64,000 nucleotides of DNA, taken from positions 1,147,001-1,211,000 of the forward strand of contig NZ_CP049109.1 in NCBI RefSeq assembly GCF_011057975.1. The letters run 5' to 3'. Source of the DNA: Sphingosinithalassobacter tenebrarum. Its GTDB lineage: Bacteria > Pseudomonadota > Alphaproteobacteria > Sphingomonadales > Sphingomonadaceae. Each line of letters opens with the position of its first letter. Position 1 is the first letter of the stretch. Under the pieces are notes generated by a model that was given only the letters and a program-made list of their open reading frames with translations, had not been told where the DNA came from and did no database searches. Made by a program: the position numbers and the translations under genes. Positions 8,446 to 15,977 of this stretch are shown piece by piece.

Positions 8446-9660
8446 TCAGCTTTGCCGCGCGTCTTCCGTCCGGGCGGATGTCCGTCCGATGAGTACGAAG
8501 AAGGTCGCGCCCACCAATGTGGAGACGCTGGCGACATACAGGAAAGCATCATAGTTGCCGGTCGAACCGACGATCCAGCTCATCAACAGGGCCCCCACGG
8601 CCGATCCGGTCAGCACCATCGTCGTCAGCAGGCTGAGAAGCAGGCTGAAATTCTCCAGATGGAATTTTCGGCTGATCAGGAAGGCGCCGATATCGGCCTC
8701 GGCGCCTTGCGCAAATCCGACGATGGACATGGCACCGACAAGGACCGGAAGCGAAGTGACCTCCCCGACGAGCAGGAAATAGCCGATGGCAGGCAGGCCG
8801 AGCGCCGCCAGCGCGACGATGTGCGCAGGCATCCTGTCGAGTGCGAGACCGCTGGCGAAGCGCCCGACGATGACGCCGACGGCATAGACCGACATCATCC
8901 ACGTCGCGGTCTGGTTCGTCACGCCGCCGTCCATGAGCACCAGTTTCAACTGCGAAGTGGCAAAGGCCTGCGGCAGATTGACGAGCAACATGCCGATCAG
9001 GATGAGGATGAGCGTCGGATGCTTTAAAAACTGCCCGAACTGCGCCCAGCTCAGTCTGGAAGGGGGCGGAGGCGGGCCTTCGCGGCGCCGATGCCGGCCC
9101 ATCAGCAATATTGCGGTCAGACCGCCGGCGCCGGTGACGAGCCCCAGCGCCCCGTACGCGGCGCGCCAGCCATGGTCGTCGATCAGCCCGCCGAGCAAGG
9201 GCGCGGCGATCGCGCCGAACAAGGGCGGCGGCGTCATCAGCAGCGATAGCGCGATGCCCCGCGCGCGATCGAATTTTTCGACCACCACCCGGGCGAAGAC
9301 CAGCGACGTGGTGAGAATGCCGAATATGTGCTGGACGATATATATTGCGAAAAATTCGGTGAGATTTCCGCTCATGAACATATAGGCAAAATAGCCCAGG
9401 GTCATGCCGGCGAAGCCCACGCTGGCGGCGAGGCGGGTACCGAAACGGTCGGTCAGGCGCCCCGCGACGGGCACGAGGATGCCGGTCAGGAGGGGCAGCG
9501 AGCCGACCAGCGCGAATTCGGCTTTCGACCAGCCGAATTCCTCGAGCAGCGGCGGACCGAACAGGCTCAGCGTATAATAGCTGAGCGCCGATCCCAGGCC
9601 GACGCCGATGGCGGCGGACAGAAACCTTTCCCAATGCGTCCCGAATTCACGAAGATACAT
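8446..9660 (-). CDS. MFS transporter (monocarboxylate/oxalate-type)
   Basis: A 404-residue inner-membrane protein with about twelve membrane helices in two halves. Between helices 2 and 3 it has GRLTDRFGTRLAASVGFAG, the major-facilitator signature, and it resembles the branch that includes oxalate/formate and monocarboxylate carriers. The ATG at 9660 is preceded by GGGGAAGGGG, a strong ribosome site; longer frames upstream are not convincing. It lies 32 bases after the SDR gene on the same strand and downstream of the luxC/luxE-like pair, so it may move the substrate or product of that pathway. The substrate cannot be deduced. Confidence 0.8.
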   Translation of the reverse strand: MYLREFGTHWERFLSAAIGVGLGSALSYYTLSLFGPPLLEEFGWSKAEFALVGSLPLLTGILVPVAGRLTDRFGTRLAASVGFAGMTLGYFAYMFMSGNLTEFFAIYIVQHIFGILTTSLVFARVVVEKFDRARGIALSLLMTPPPLFGAIAAPLLGGLIDDHGWRAAYGALGLVTGAGGLTAILLMGRHRRREGPPPPPSRLSWAQFGQFLKHPTLILILIGMLLVNLPQAFATSQLKLVLMDGGVTNQTATWMMSVYAVGVIVGRFASGLALDRMPAHIVALAALGLPAIGYFLLVGEVTSLPVLVGAMSIVGFAQGAEADIGAFLISRKFHLENFSLLLSLLTTMVLTGSAVGALLMSWIVGSTGNYDAFLYVASVSTLVGATFFVLIGRTSARTEDARQS

Positions 9661-9692
9661 GCTGCTGCCCCTTCCCCTGGTGAGGTGCGGGG

Positions 9693-10571
9693 CTACGCAT
9701 TGTGCGCCATGACCTGTTCCACGGCGGCTTCGCTGGCGGCCCACAGGCGGCGGGCCGCCTCGTCGTCGCTGCCCTGAGGGGCGGCTTCCGCCTCGGCCTT
9801 GTCGAAGAAGAAGCGGGCCGTTGGAAAACCGGCTTCGGGTGCGGTCGCCATCCAGACCAGCGTCTCGGCGGGCTTTTGCGGCGGATCGCAATCCGCTGCC
9901 GTCATGTGGCTGCGCAGGGTCTGATCGCCATGGCTGGCGAAATTGCTGTCAACGCGTCCTGGATGCATGCTTTGCGCGACGATGCCGTCGTCGGCGACAC
10001 GCCGCGCGAGTTCGCGCGTGAACAGGATGTTGGCCAGCTTCGCCTGGCAATAAGCGGCATTCGCATCGAAGTCGTCGCCGAGGTTGAAGTCGTCCCAGTT
10101 CATTCCGGGACATCTGTGGTGGGCAAGCGAGCTGACGGCGATAATGCGCACCGATCCGGCTGGTGCCCCGGCGGCAGTGCGTTCGAGCGTGGGAAGCAGC
10201 GTCCGCGTCAGTTCGAACGGGCCGAGATGATTGGCGGCAAAGGTTGCTTCCACGCCCTCGGATGTTTCGTAATAAGCGTCCCGAACGCCCCCCGCATTGT
10301 TGATGAGAACATGAATTTCGGGCGCCAGCCGGGCAATCTCCTCGCCCAGCCGGCGGGCCTCGGCCAATTCGGAGATGTCGGCCGTCAGGAAGTCGACGTC
10401 TCCCCCCTCCGCCGCAGCAGCAGCAATGGCGGAGCGGGCCGCCTCGCAGCGCTCAGGCGTGCGTCCGGCGGCGATGACGTGCCAGCCGCGCGCGGCGAAC
10501 ATCTTGGCGGCTTCCAGTCCGATGCCCGAACTGGCACCGGTAATGACCACGGTTTGCTGTGCCATGTTCAC
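9693..10571 (-). CDS. Short-chain dehydrogenase/reductase, retinol-dehydrogenase-like
   Basis: A 292-residue SDR. TGASSGIG at residues 11-18 binds the nucleotide, NNAG near 92-95 and the YCQAK catalytic motif near 170-174 are present, and an Arg after the first strand (AAGRT) suggests NADP(H). The layout, with SLAHHRCPGMNWDDFN and PGRVDSNFASHG, is that of retinol- and protochlorophyllide-type reductases acting on long-chain or terpenoid aldehydes and alcohols. It is placed between the MFS carrier and the LuxC-like acyl-CoA reductase on the same strand. An aldehyde-to-alcohol step following the acyl reductase is a plausible inference. Confidence 0.85.
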   Translation of the reverse strand: MNMAQQTVVITGASSGIGLEAAKMFAARGWHVIAAGRTPERCEAARSAIAAAAAEGGDVDFLTADISELAEARRLGEEIARLAPEIHVLINNAGGVRDAYYETSEGVEATFAANHLGPFELTRTLLPTLERTAAGAPAGSVRIIAVSSLAHHRCPGMNWDDFNLGDDFDANAAYCQAKLANILFTRELARRVADDGIVAQSMHPGRVDSNFASHGDQTLRSHMTAADCDPPQKPAETLVWMATAPEAGFPTARFFFDKAEAEAAPQGSDDEAARRLWAASEAAVEQVMAHNA

Positions 10572-10685
10572 AGCCTCCTCTCACTCATTTGTCGGCGCGC
10601 CGGTTTTTCCGGCTTTGCGCACTCATGGCAAAAGAAACTCATGAGTATACTTATTTTCTTCGGCGGCATGTCCGCCAGTGAGGCG

Positions 10686-10701
10686 CCCGCCTTGCGGCGG
10701 G
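10686..10701 (-). terminator. Weak hairpin after the luxC-like gene
   Basis: CCCGCC / GGCGGG with a TTGC loop lies 19 bases beyond the luxC-like stop. There is no T tract, so it could act as an attenuating or processing stem rather than a full intrinsic terminator. Confidence 0.35.
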
Positions 10702-10719
10702 AGGCCTTAATCGTGACCC

Positions 10720-12186
10720 TTATTCCAGCGTTCCGCTCATATCGCCCTGCGCGCTATCCGCGCCGGCGCGCGTGCCGTCCTCATGCGCCATCCATTGAAC
10801 GAAGCGCTGGAGCGGATACATCGCGTCATGCGGATTGCCGATCGTGCTCGGTCCGCCTTCGCCCAGCCGCACGATGCGCTGCGCGCCGCCGCTGGCCAGC
10901 CGGTCGCGATAGTCGTCCATGCGGTCGAAGGGGTAGAAGCCGACCGTCTGCGTGGCGACATTGACGAACCGCATCGCATCGTCGAGCGAGTCCACGCGGA
11001 CGACATTGGCGGTCTTGTTGATCGGATGGAAATCGACCGGTTCTTCGGACCGCACGACGACGCCCGACCCATCGAGCTTGCCCCAGACGCGGAATTCATC
11101 GTCGAGGAAAGACAGCGTTTCGATCTGTTCGCGCATATCGGGGTCGAGGGCACGCTTGTCACCCGACGCGGCCGCGCGCTTGACGATGGCTTGGTGAAGC
11201 GCCTTGCCGAAGCGGTCGACCTGCTCCTCGCTGCCTTCGACGAACTGGAAACGGCTGGCGACGCAGGCTTCCTGGTTCAGGATCATCACGTCGTCGGCGG
11301 CGAGTTCGGCGGCTTGCCGCATCGCTTCGTCGGACGCGAAGGCTTCGCGCCCGACCATCGAGATCGAGGTCTTGGGGTCGAAGGAGACGAGCTGCAGGCC
11401 CGGCCCCAGATATTTGATGACATTGTCGATGGCATCGCCGCCGCCCCAGGCGACGATCCGGTCGAAATATTGCGGCCGGAATATAATGGGTTCGACCATT
11501 TCGTCGCCACCGCGCCAATAGGCGGCGGACATGGATTGGACGATCGGGTGCCCGGCGTCGATGTCGGCCATCGTGCGCAGGATCGCCACGGTGGTGAACG
11601 GATCGCTCGACGACATCTTGAACAGGTTGAACGCCTTGACGAGCGCGCCCTGGGCAATCGACTTTACCGCCACGCCCGGCGAGTTTCCGGGCAGGACATG
11701 GACAAGGCGCGGGGCGAAGGCGCGCACATAGCTCTTGCGGCCGGTGAAATCCTCCTGCGGCACCCATTCATCGAGCACGCGCGGATCGTGGAAGTTGCGC
11801 TCGACCGTGGTCTTGAGCAGGTCCCGGTTGAGATAGGCGGCGGCGGTCGCGACCTGCATCTCCAGAACCTGGCGCGGCAGGATATGCGTGTTGCACATCC
11901 GCTCGACCACTTCGCTCATATAGGGATTGGCGGGGTCCGCCATGCGCCGGCCGGTTTCGACGAGGAAGTCGATGATTTCATCGAGCGGCATGTTGAGCAG
12001 CGGCGGCAACTCGTGGCGCGGCAGGATCGCCTTGTCGAGGTCGAGATCGGGCGTCGCGAATTCCACGCCCAGGTCGCGCGAGCGGTGGTTCGCGGCTGTG
12101 CCTTCGACAAGGTCTCCGCGCAGGAAAAAGGGCGCGCTGATGACCGCTTCGTCCGCGGTCTGACTGTTGTCGCTCATCACGTTCAT
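10720..12186 (-). CDS. LuxC-type fatty acyl-CoA/acyl-protein reductase
   Basis: A 488-residue protein of the LuxC acyl-CoA reductase family, which reduces an enzyme-bound acyl group to an aldehyde with NADPH. HVLPGNSPGVAV at about 163-174 is the nucleotide-binding segment, NQEACVASRF contains the presumed acyl-accepting Cys308, and GGGDAID and RIVRLGEGGPSTIGNPHD are further family markers. The start at 12186 overlaps the LuxE-like stop (ATGA), so the two are translationally coupled. No luxAB luciferase genes are present. In luminous bacteria the pair forms fatty aldehyde for light; here it more likely supplies an aldehyde to the adjacent SDR. Confidence 0.85.
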   Translation of the reverse strand: MNVMSDNSQTADEAVISAPFFLRGDLVEGTAANHRSRDLGVEFATPDLDLDKAILPRHELPPLLNMPLDEIIDFLVETGRRMADPANPYMSEVVERMCNTHILPRQVLEMQVATAAAYLNRDLLKTTVERNFHDPRVLDEWVPQEDFTGRKSYVRAFAPRLVHVLPGNSPGVAVKSIAQGALVKAFNLFKMSSSDPFTTVAILRTMADIDAGHPIVQSMSAAYWRGGDEMVEPIIFRPQYFDRIVAWGGGDAIDNVIKYLGPGLQLVSFDPKTSISMVGREAFASDEAMRQAAELAADDVMILNQEACVASRFQFVEGSEEQVDRFGKALHQAIVKRAAASGDKRALDPDMREQIETLSFLDDEFRVWGKLDGSGVVVRSEEPVDFHPINKTANVVRVDSLDDAMRFVNVATQTVGFYPFDRMDDYRDRLASGGAQRIVRLGEGGPSTIGNPHDAMYPLQRFVQWMAHEDGTRAGADSAQGDMSGTLE

Positions 12187-13544
12187 GACATTCCCCGTAC
12201 ATAAGCGTCGACGGTACCCGCGCAGCCAATCTTGTCGTCGCCTTCCTGAAGATCGGAATAGCGCACGATGTCGTCGCGGATCGACGGGCCGCGCGCGCCG
12301 CAGGCGCAGGGCGAAAAGTCGATGGCGATGCGGTCGCCCGAGATGACGCCGCCCCAGCGCCCGTCGATCGACAGGTCGAAAAAGGCCGCACGCCCTTCAT
12401 ATTCGCCGTCCTGAATCGGAAGCAGTTCATTGCCTTCCTTGTCGAGGATCAGCGGCACCACCCAGGGCGGGATGTGATAGCGGCCGCCCTTCTGGCAGCG
12501 CGGCATGCCCGAATGCAGCTCCTGCATCGAATAATTCTGATAATTGCGTTCGGGCCGGATGTTGAACGTGCCGTAGACATATTCGCGATAGTCGTCGGGC
12601 AGCGTCGCGCCTTTCAGCCCGCCGCCGACATAGATCGAATTTTCCGGGTGAAAGTCGTCGGCGGCAAAGCCCATGTCGCGCACGGCGCGCGCAACCTCGT
12701 AGAGCGAAGCCCACATGCCGGTAACGTGCAGCCGCTGCTTGCGCGCTTCGACGAGTTCGCGCGCGGCAATACCCACCGCGTCCTCGACGGCTTTCTTGCG
12801 TGCTGCCGACGTTGCTTCATATTCGGCCAGCTCGTTGGGCCGCGCGGTGCCTTCGGCGATCTTCTTGCGCAGCACCACCATGCGGGTCAGGCTGCCGACC
12901 GTGATCGGCGGAATGGGATAGACGAACGGCTCGCTGGCCGGGTCCTGAAGCGTCGCGCGATAGGCCTCGCCGGTGACATTGTTGCGCGCGACGCTGGCGG
13001 CGGGACCTGTCCCGAATATCCGGCGATCGCGATTCAACGGAACGCCCGAGCCCCAGCTATAGGCCTGCGGCGCCTCCCGCCGGATCCAGTCCATATCGGC
13101 TTCGGAGGCGACCAGCATGGCCGACTTGCCCGTGGTCCCGCTGGAGCAGGATACATAGACGCCCCGCTCGGCAAGCTGCGCGACCCAGTCGTCGATGTCG
13201 GCAATCGCATCGGTGTCGAGTTGCGGCACGGGATGCGTGGAGACGGTGTTCAGCCACTTGCCAAGCCGGTCCCAGCGTTCGTCCAGCAGGAAGCTTTCAG
13301 GATAGCTCTTATAGGCGGTGTGCGGCAGCAGCAGCGGAACGGCATCTTCGAGGCGGGAAATCGCATCGACGCCCTCATCCTCGGCGCGGCGTTTCACCAG
13401 CGGGATGGCGTCGCGGCGCTGCTCGAAACGCTCCTGCATCGCCTCGGTCTGGGCCTGGCGAAGCTCAGCGTGCGGAATGTCGTACCGATTGTGGTCATCG
13501 ACCAGCCCGGTTAGGCGACGTGTCTGGGGACCGATGGAGGGCAT
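12183..13544 (-). CDS. LuxE-type acyl-protein synthetase (acyl-AMP ligase)
   Basis: A 453-residue ATP-dependent acyl transfer enzyme of the LuxE family, related to the ANL adenylating enzymes. VYVSCSSGTTGKSAMLV at about 133-149 is the phosphate-binding loop, VGGGLKGATLP and YGTFNIRPERNYQNYSMQEL form the adenylate-binding core, and ISGDRIAIDFSPCACGARGP is the C-terminal Cys-rich region also seen in phenylacetate-CoA-ligase-like proteins. LuxE activates a fatty acid as acyl-AMP and passes it to LuxC. The ATG at 13544 follows AGGAAGAGAG. It is the first gene of the operon and is divergent from the TetR gene at 13590. Confidence 0.83.
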   Translation of the reverse strand: MPSIGPQTRRLTGLVDDHNRYDIPHAELRQAQTEAMQERFEQRRDAIPLVKRRAEDEGVDAISRLEDAVPLLLPHTAYKSYPESFLLDERWDRLGKWLNTVSTHPVPQLDTDAIADIDDWVAQLAERGVYVSCSSGTTGKSAMLVASEADMDWIRREAPQAYSWGSGVPLNRDRRIFGTGPAASVARNNVTGEAYRATLQDPASEPFVYPIPPITVGSLTRMVVLRKKIAEGTARPNELAEYEATSAARKKAVEDAVGIAARELVEARKQRLHVTGMWASLYEVARAVRDMGFAADDFHPENSIYVGGGLKGATLPDDYREYVYGTFNIRPERNYQNYSMQELHSGMPRCQKGGRYHIPPWVVPLILDKEGNELLPIQDGEYEGRAAFFDLSIDGRWGGVISGDRIAIDFSPCACGARGPSIRDDIVRYSDLQEGDDKIGCAGTVDAYVRGMS

Positions 13545-13570
13545 ACTCTCTTCCTGGTTCGATCATTAAA

Positions 13571-13586
13571 GGTAATTTATAGTACC
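13571..13586. promoter_or_regulatory. Putative TetR operator between the luxE-like and tetR genes
   Basis: GGTAATTTATAGTACC has inverted GGTA/TACC arms in an A+T-rich 45-base divergent spacer. It lies 26 bases upstream of the luxE-like ATG and three bases before the tetR ATG, the usual place for an autoregulated TetR operator. Confidence 0.5.
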
Positions 13587-13589
13587 ATT

Positions 13590-14267
13590 ATGAAAAACGG
13601 CGCCCAGAAAAGCAAGCCGGCAATATCCGATGCGCAGGAAAAGCCGTCGCGGCGCGGGCGACCGACCCGCGAGCAGGCGCGCCAGCGCCATGCCGAACTG
13701 CTTTCCACAAGCTTCGATCTGTTTCTCGAAAAAGGGTATGAAGGCGCCACGATGGACGACGTCGCCGCCGCGCTCGGCATGTCGAAACGCACGATCTACA
13801 GCTATTATGACGACAAGGAGGCGCTTTTCCGGGCGGTCGTATCGCGCGCCATTGCCGACTATACCGTCGACCGCGAGGCGCTGGAGAGATTGCGCAGCGA
13901 TGATCTTCGCGAGACGCTGATGCGGGTCGGGCGGCTGCGCATTTCCAACATGGCGAACCGCAACGCGATCGGGCTTCAGCGGATTCTGACCGCTCAGGCT
14001 GCGCAATTTCCCGATCTGTTTCGGCAGGCTTTCGAGGAAGGGGTCGGCCCCACGATCGCGTTCCTCATCGCCCTTTTGCGCGACCATGCGGGGCGCGGCG
14101 AGATCAAGGTCGAAAATCCGCGACTTGCGGCGACGACATTTCTCAGCATGACCGCCGGGGGCGCGGTGCGCACGATGGTGTCGGGACAGCCCCTGTCTCA
14201 GGACGATATCGAAGAACGCCTTCGTTTCTCGGTCGACTTGTTTCTGAACGGTATAGCCGGACGTTGA
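13590..14267 (+). CDS. TetR/AcrR family regulator
   Basis: A 225-residue repressor-type protein. After a basic N-terminus, the HTH spans about residues 52-72 (ATMDDVAAALGMSKRTIYSY, then YDDKEALF). The C-terminal ligand domain resembles the AefR-like TetR branch (GLQRILTAQAAQFPDLFRQA). The ATG at 13590 has no Shine-Dalgarno and directly follows the palindrome, so the mRNA may be leaderless, or translation may begin further inside; no better start is evident. It is divergent from the luxE-luxC-SDR-MFS genes and probably controls them. Confidence 0.85.
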   Translation: MKNGAQKSKPAISDAQEKPSRRGRPTREQARQRHAELLSTSFDLFLEKGYEGATMDDVAAALGMSKRTIYSYYDDKEALFRAVVSRAIADYTVDREALERLRSDDLRETLMRVGRLRISNMANRNAIGLQRILTAQAAQFPDLFRQAFEEGVGPTIAFLIALLRDHAGRGEIKVENPRLAATTFLSMTAGGAVRTMVSGQPLSQDDIEERLRFSVDLFLNGIAGR

Positions 14268-14397
14268 CCTTTGGTCTGGAAAACCGCTGGCCCGGGCACA
14301 GTGCCAAGCGCACTTGGGGCACAGAGGCCGGTGCTCCAGGGGCAAGGCGTCGCGTTAGGGCCGGGACAACGGGTAGACCGGTATGGCGGTCTGCGGG

Positions 14398-15003
14398 TTA
14401 AGCCTCAGCTTCGGGGCTGCATTGCCCTGCCGGAACCGGCGCCGGGTCGCTATCTTCTTCGATCAAATAGAGCATCGATCGGCTGACATCGATGACCGCG
14501 CGATGCTCGGTCAGGACATCTTGCCCTATAATGCCTGCCACGTCGCTGTTGGTCGCCTGCCCGAGTGCGGAGAGCATCGGGCCCAGGTCGGCGCTGACGA
14601 TATTGTCCTGCCGGATCGTGACCGGGGCGATGACGAAACTGTCGACCATCGCCTGCCGGGCATTGCCTGCGCCGGCGATTGATCGCGCGCCCAAGCTGGA
14701 AAGGACACCGGATGATTTCACGAGTCCGAACCGCTCCGCATGCGCATCGTCGATGACGCTGACATTGGCACCGGTATCGACCACGAAACCGGCGGCGTTG
14801 CCGTTGATGGCCGCCTCCACCAGATGGTGCCCGGTCGAGACTTCGCGTAGCGGAATCGCCGTGAAACCGAGCAGGCAAAGCGCATGGTCGACCGTGCCCG
14901 CTTCGGTCAGGCGGTATTCGACCGTCCGGTTCGAGCCGCTCGGCAATTGCTCGCAACCGGCGGTGGCGAGCAATGCGGACAGAATGGCGATGTTGCGCTT
15001 CAT
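14398..15003 (-). CDS. Retropepsin-like aspartic protease, lipoprotein
   Basis: A 201-residue protein with a signal peptide ending in ATAGC, a lipobox. The active-site motif FVVDTGANVSVID at about residue 80 is the D-T/S-G of the TIGR02281/retropepsin-like clan, and GIIGQDVL with the later VIDVSRSMLYL completes the single-domain fold. Single-domain aspartic proteases work as dimers; bacterial members are periplasmic or outer-membrane-attached. The start at 15003 (MKRNIAIL) was chosen because it puts the signal peptide at the N-terminus. It stands alone, convergent with the TetR gene, 49 bases after the ExoD stop. The substrate is unknown. Confidence 0.72.
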   Translation of the reverse strand: MKRNIAILSALLATAGCEQLPSGSNRTVEYRLTEAGTVDHALCLLGFTAIPLREVSTGHHLVEAAINGNAAGFVVDTGANVSVIDDAHAERFGLVKSSGVLSSLGARSIAGAGNARQAMVDSFVIAPVTIRQDNIVSADLGPMLSALGQATNSDVAGIIGQDVLTEHRAVIDVSRSMLYLIEEDSDPAPVPAGQCSPEAEA

Positions 15004-15052
15004 CGCTCTCCAATCGCCGGGCAATCGCATCGGTTCCTGACTGCCTTCGGCT

Positions 15053-15649
15053 TCAGGCGACTTCCGAGCCCACCAGCCCGAAGCCGACGCCCAGCGCCAC
15101 CATGGCGAGAATTCCTGCGATCGCCATCAGAAATCCGTCGCGCACGAGCAATGCGAGACCGAACGCCGCAATCGCCGCCATCGGCGCAGTGCTGGCAAAG
15201 GGCAACAGTTCGAGCGGGGGGACCGTGCAGGCAAGCAGGATCACGATCGCCGCCGCAATCCGCGGGATCGGCGGACGCGTCAGCGCCGGCAAGCGGCCGT
15301 GGAACCAGCGATCTAGGAACCGGGCGGTTCCGCGCAGCTTCGCCGTGGCTTCGCAAAGCTTGCCCGAAGAGAGGCGCCGCCGCTCGATAAAGCCGGGCAG
15401 CCAGAGATGATCATGCCCGATCAGTATCTGTACCGCGAAGGTGATGATGATCGCCGCCAGAAAGGTCGGCACGCCCGGTATGCCGCCGACCGGCGTAATT
15501 TCGAGAAGCGCGGGAACGAGCAGGACCGGCCCATAGCCGCGCCGGCCGAGGCCGGCGAGGAAATCGCCGATCGATACCGTGTCAGCATCTTCGGTGAGCC
15601 GTTCGAGTTCGTCGAGGACATCGCCAACGCTATGGGGATCCGTATTCAC
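15053..15649 (-). CDS. ExoD-family membrane protein
   Basis: A protein of about 198 residues with four to six membrane helices, matching ExoD of rhizobia: SIGDFLAGLGRRGYGPVLLV, PGVPTFLAAII and WLPGFIERRRLS. ExoD affects exopolysaccharide production and alkali tolerance, but its molecular activity is unknown. A GTG at 15649 (VNTDPHSVGDVLDEL) is the most likely start because the frame upstream loses similarity; no strong ribosome site is visible. It follows the small oxidase-linked membrane gene by 37 bases on the same strand, so it may be the last gene of the oxidase operon. Confidence 0.75.
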   Translation of the reverse strand: MNTDPHSVGDVLDELERLTEDADTVSIGDFLAGLGRRGYGPVLLVPALLEITPVGGIPGVPTFLAAIIITFAVQILIGHDHLWLPGFIERRRLSSGKLCEATAKLRGTARFLDRWFHGRLPALTRPPIPRIAAAIVILLACTVPPLELLPFASTAPMAAIAAFGLALLVRDGFLMAIAGILAMVALGVGFGLVGSEVA

Positions 15650-15686
15650 TGCGAGAGAACGGCAGGCGGAGCGCCGTTGTTCCGCG

Positions 15687-15977
15687 CTAGAGCAGCAGCG
15701 GCGGGAGTGTCTGCAGGACGATGGCGAAGCCGGCGATGGCGCGCGCGCTTCGCGCGAGAGTGCTTTCCTGTGGTCCGATGCGGCGATGGAAAAGGAAGAG
15801 CGTGCCCAGCGCTGCGAGGCAGGCGAAACTCGCGATCCAGCCGTCGACCGGGTGGTCTGGAGCCACCAGCGCGACGGCGTAGACGACGATGAAATGCGCC
15901 GCCCAGACGAGGAAGGCAAAGGCCAGCGCGCGCCAGTTGGCGCGGCGGCTGATATCCTCGCGCTCCGCCTCAGCCAC
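15687..15977 (-). CDS. Small membrane protein at the end of the cytochrome oxidase operon
   Basis: A 96-residue protein with three hydrophobic helices (ALAFAFLVWAAHFIVVYAVA, WIASFACLAALGTLFLFH and IAGFAIVLQTLPPLLL). A GTG at 15977 overlaps the end of the subunit I-III gene by eight bases and gives VAEAEREDISRRANWRALAF. Short helical proteins in this position often serve as oxidase accessory subunits (subunit IV-like), but I do not recognise a family signature. Start codon and function are inferred. Confidence 0.6.
   Translation of the reverse strand: MAEAEREDISRRANWRALAFAFLVWAAHFIVVYAVALVAPDHPVDGWIASFACLAALGTLFLFHRRIGPQESTLARSARAIAGFAIVLQTLPPLLL

Noticed and set aside
10720..13544. A bioluminescence operon
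   Set aside because: LuxC- and LuxE-type genes are present, but no LuxA/LuxB or LuxD is found on either strand nearby, so light production is not supported.
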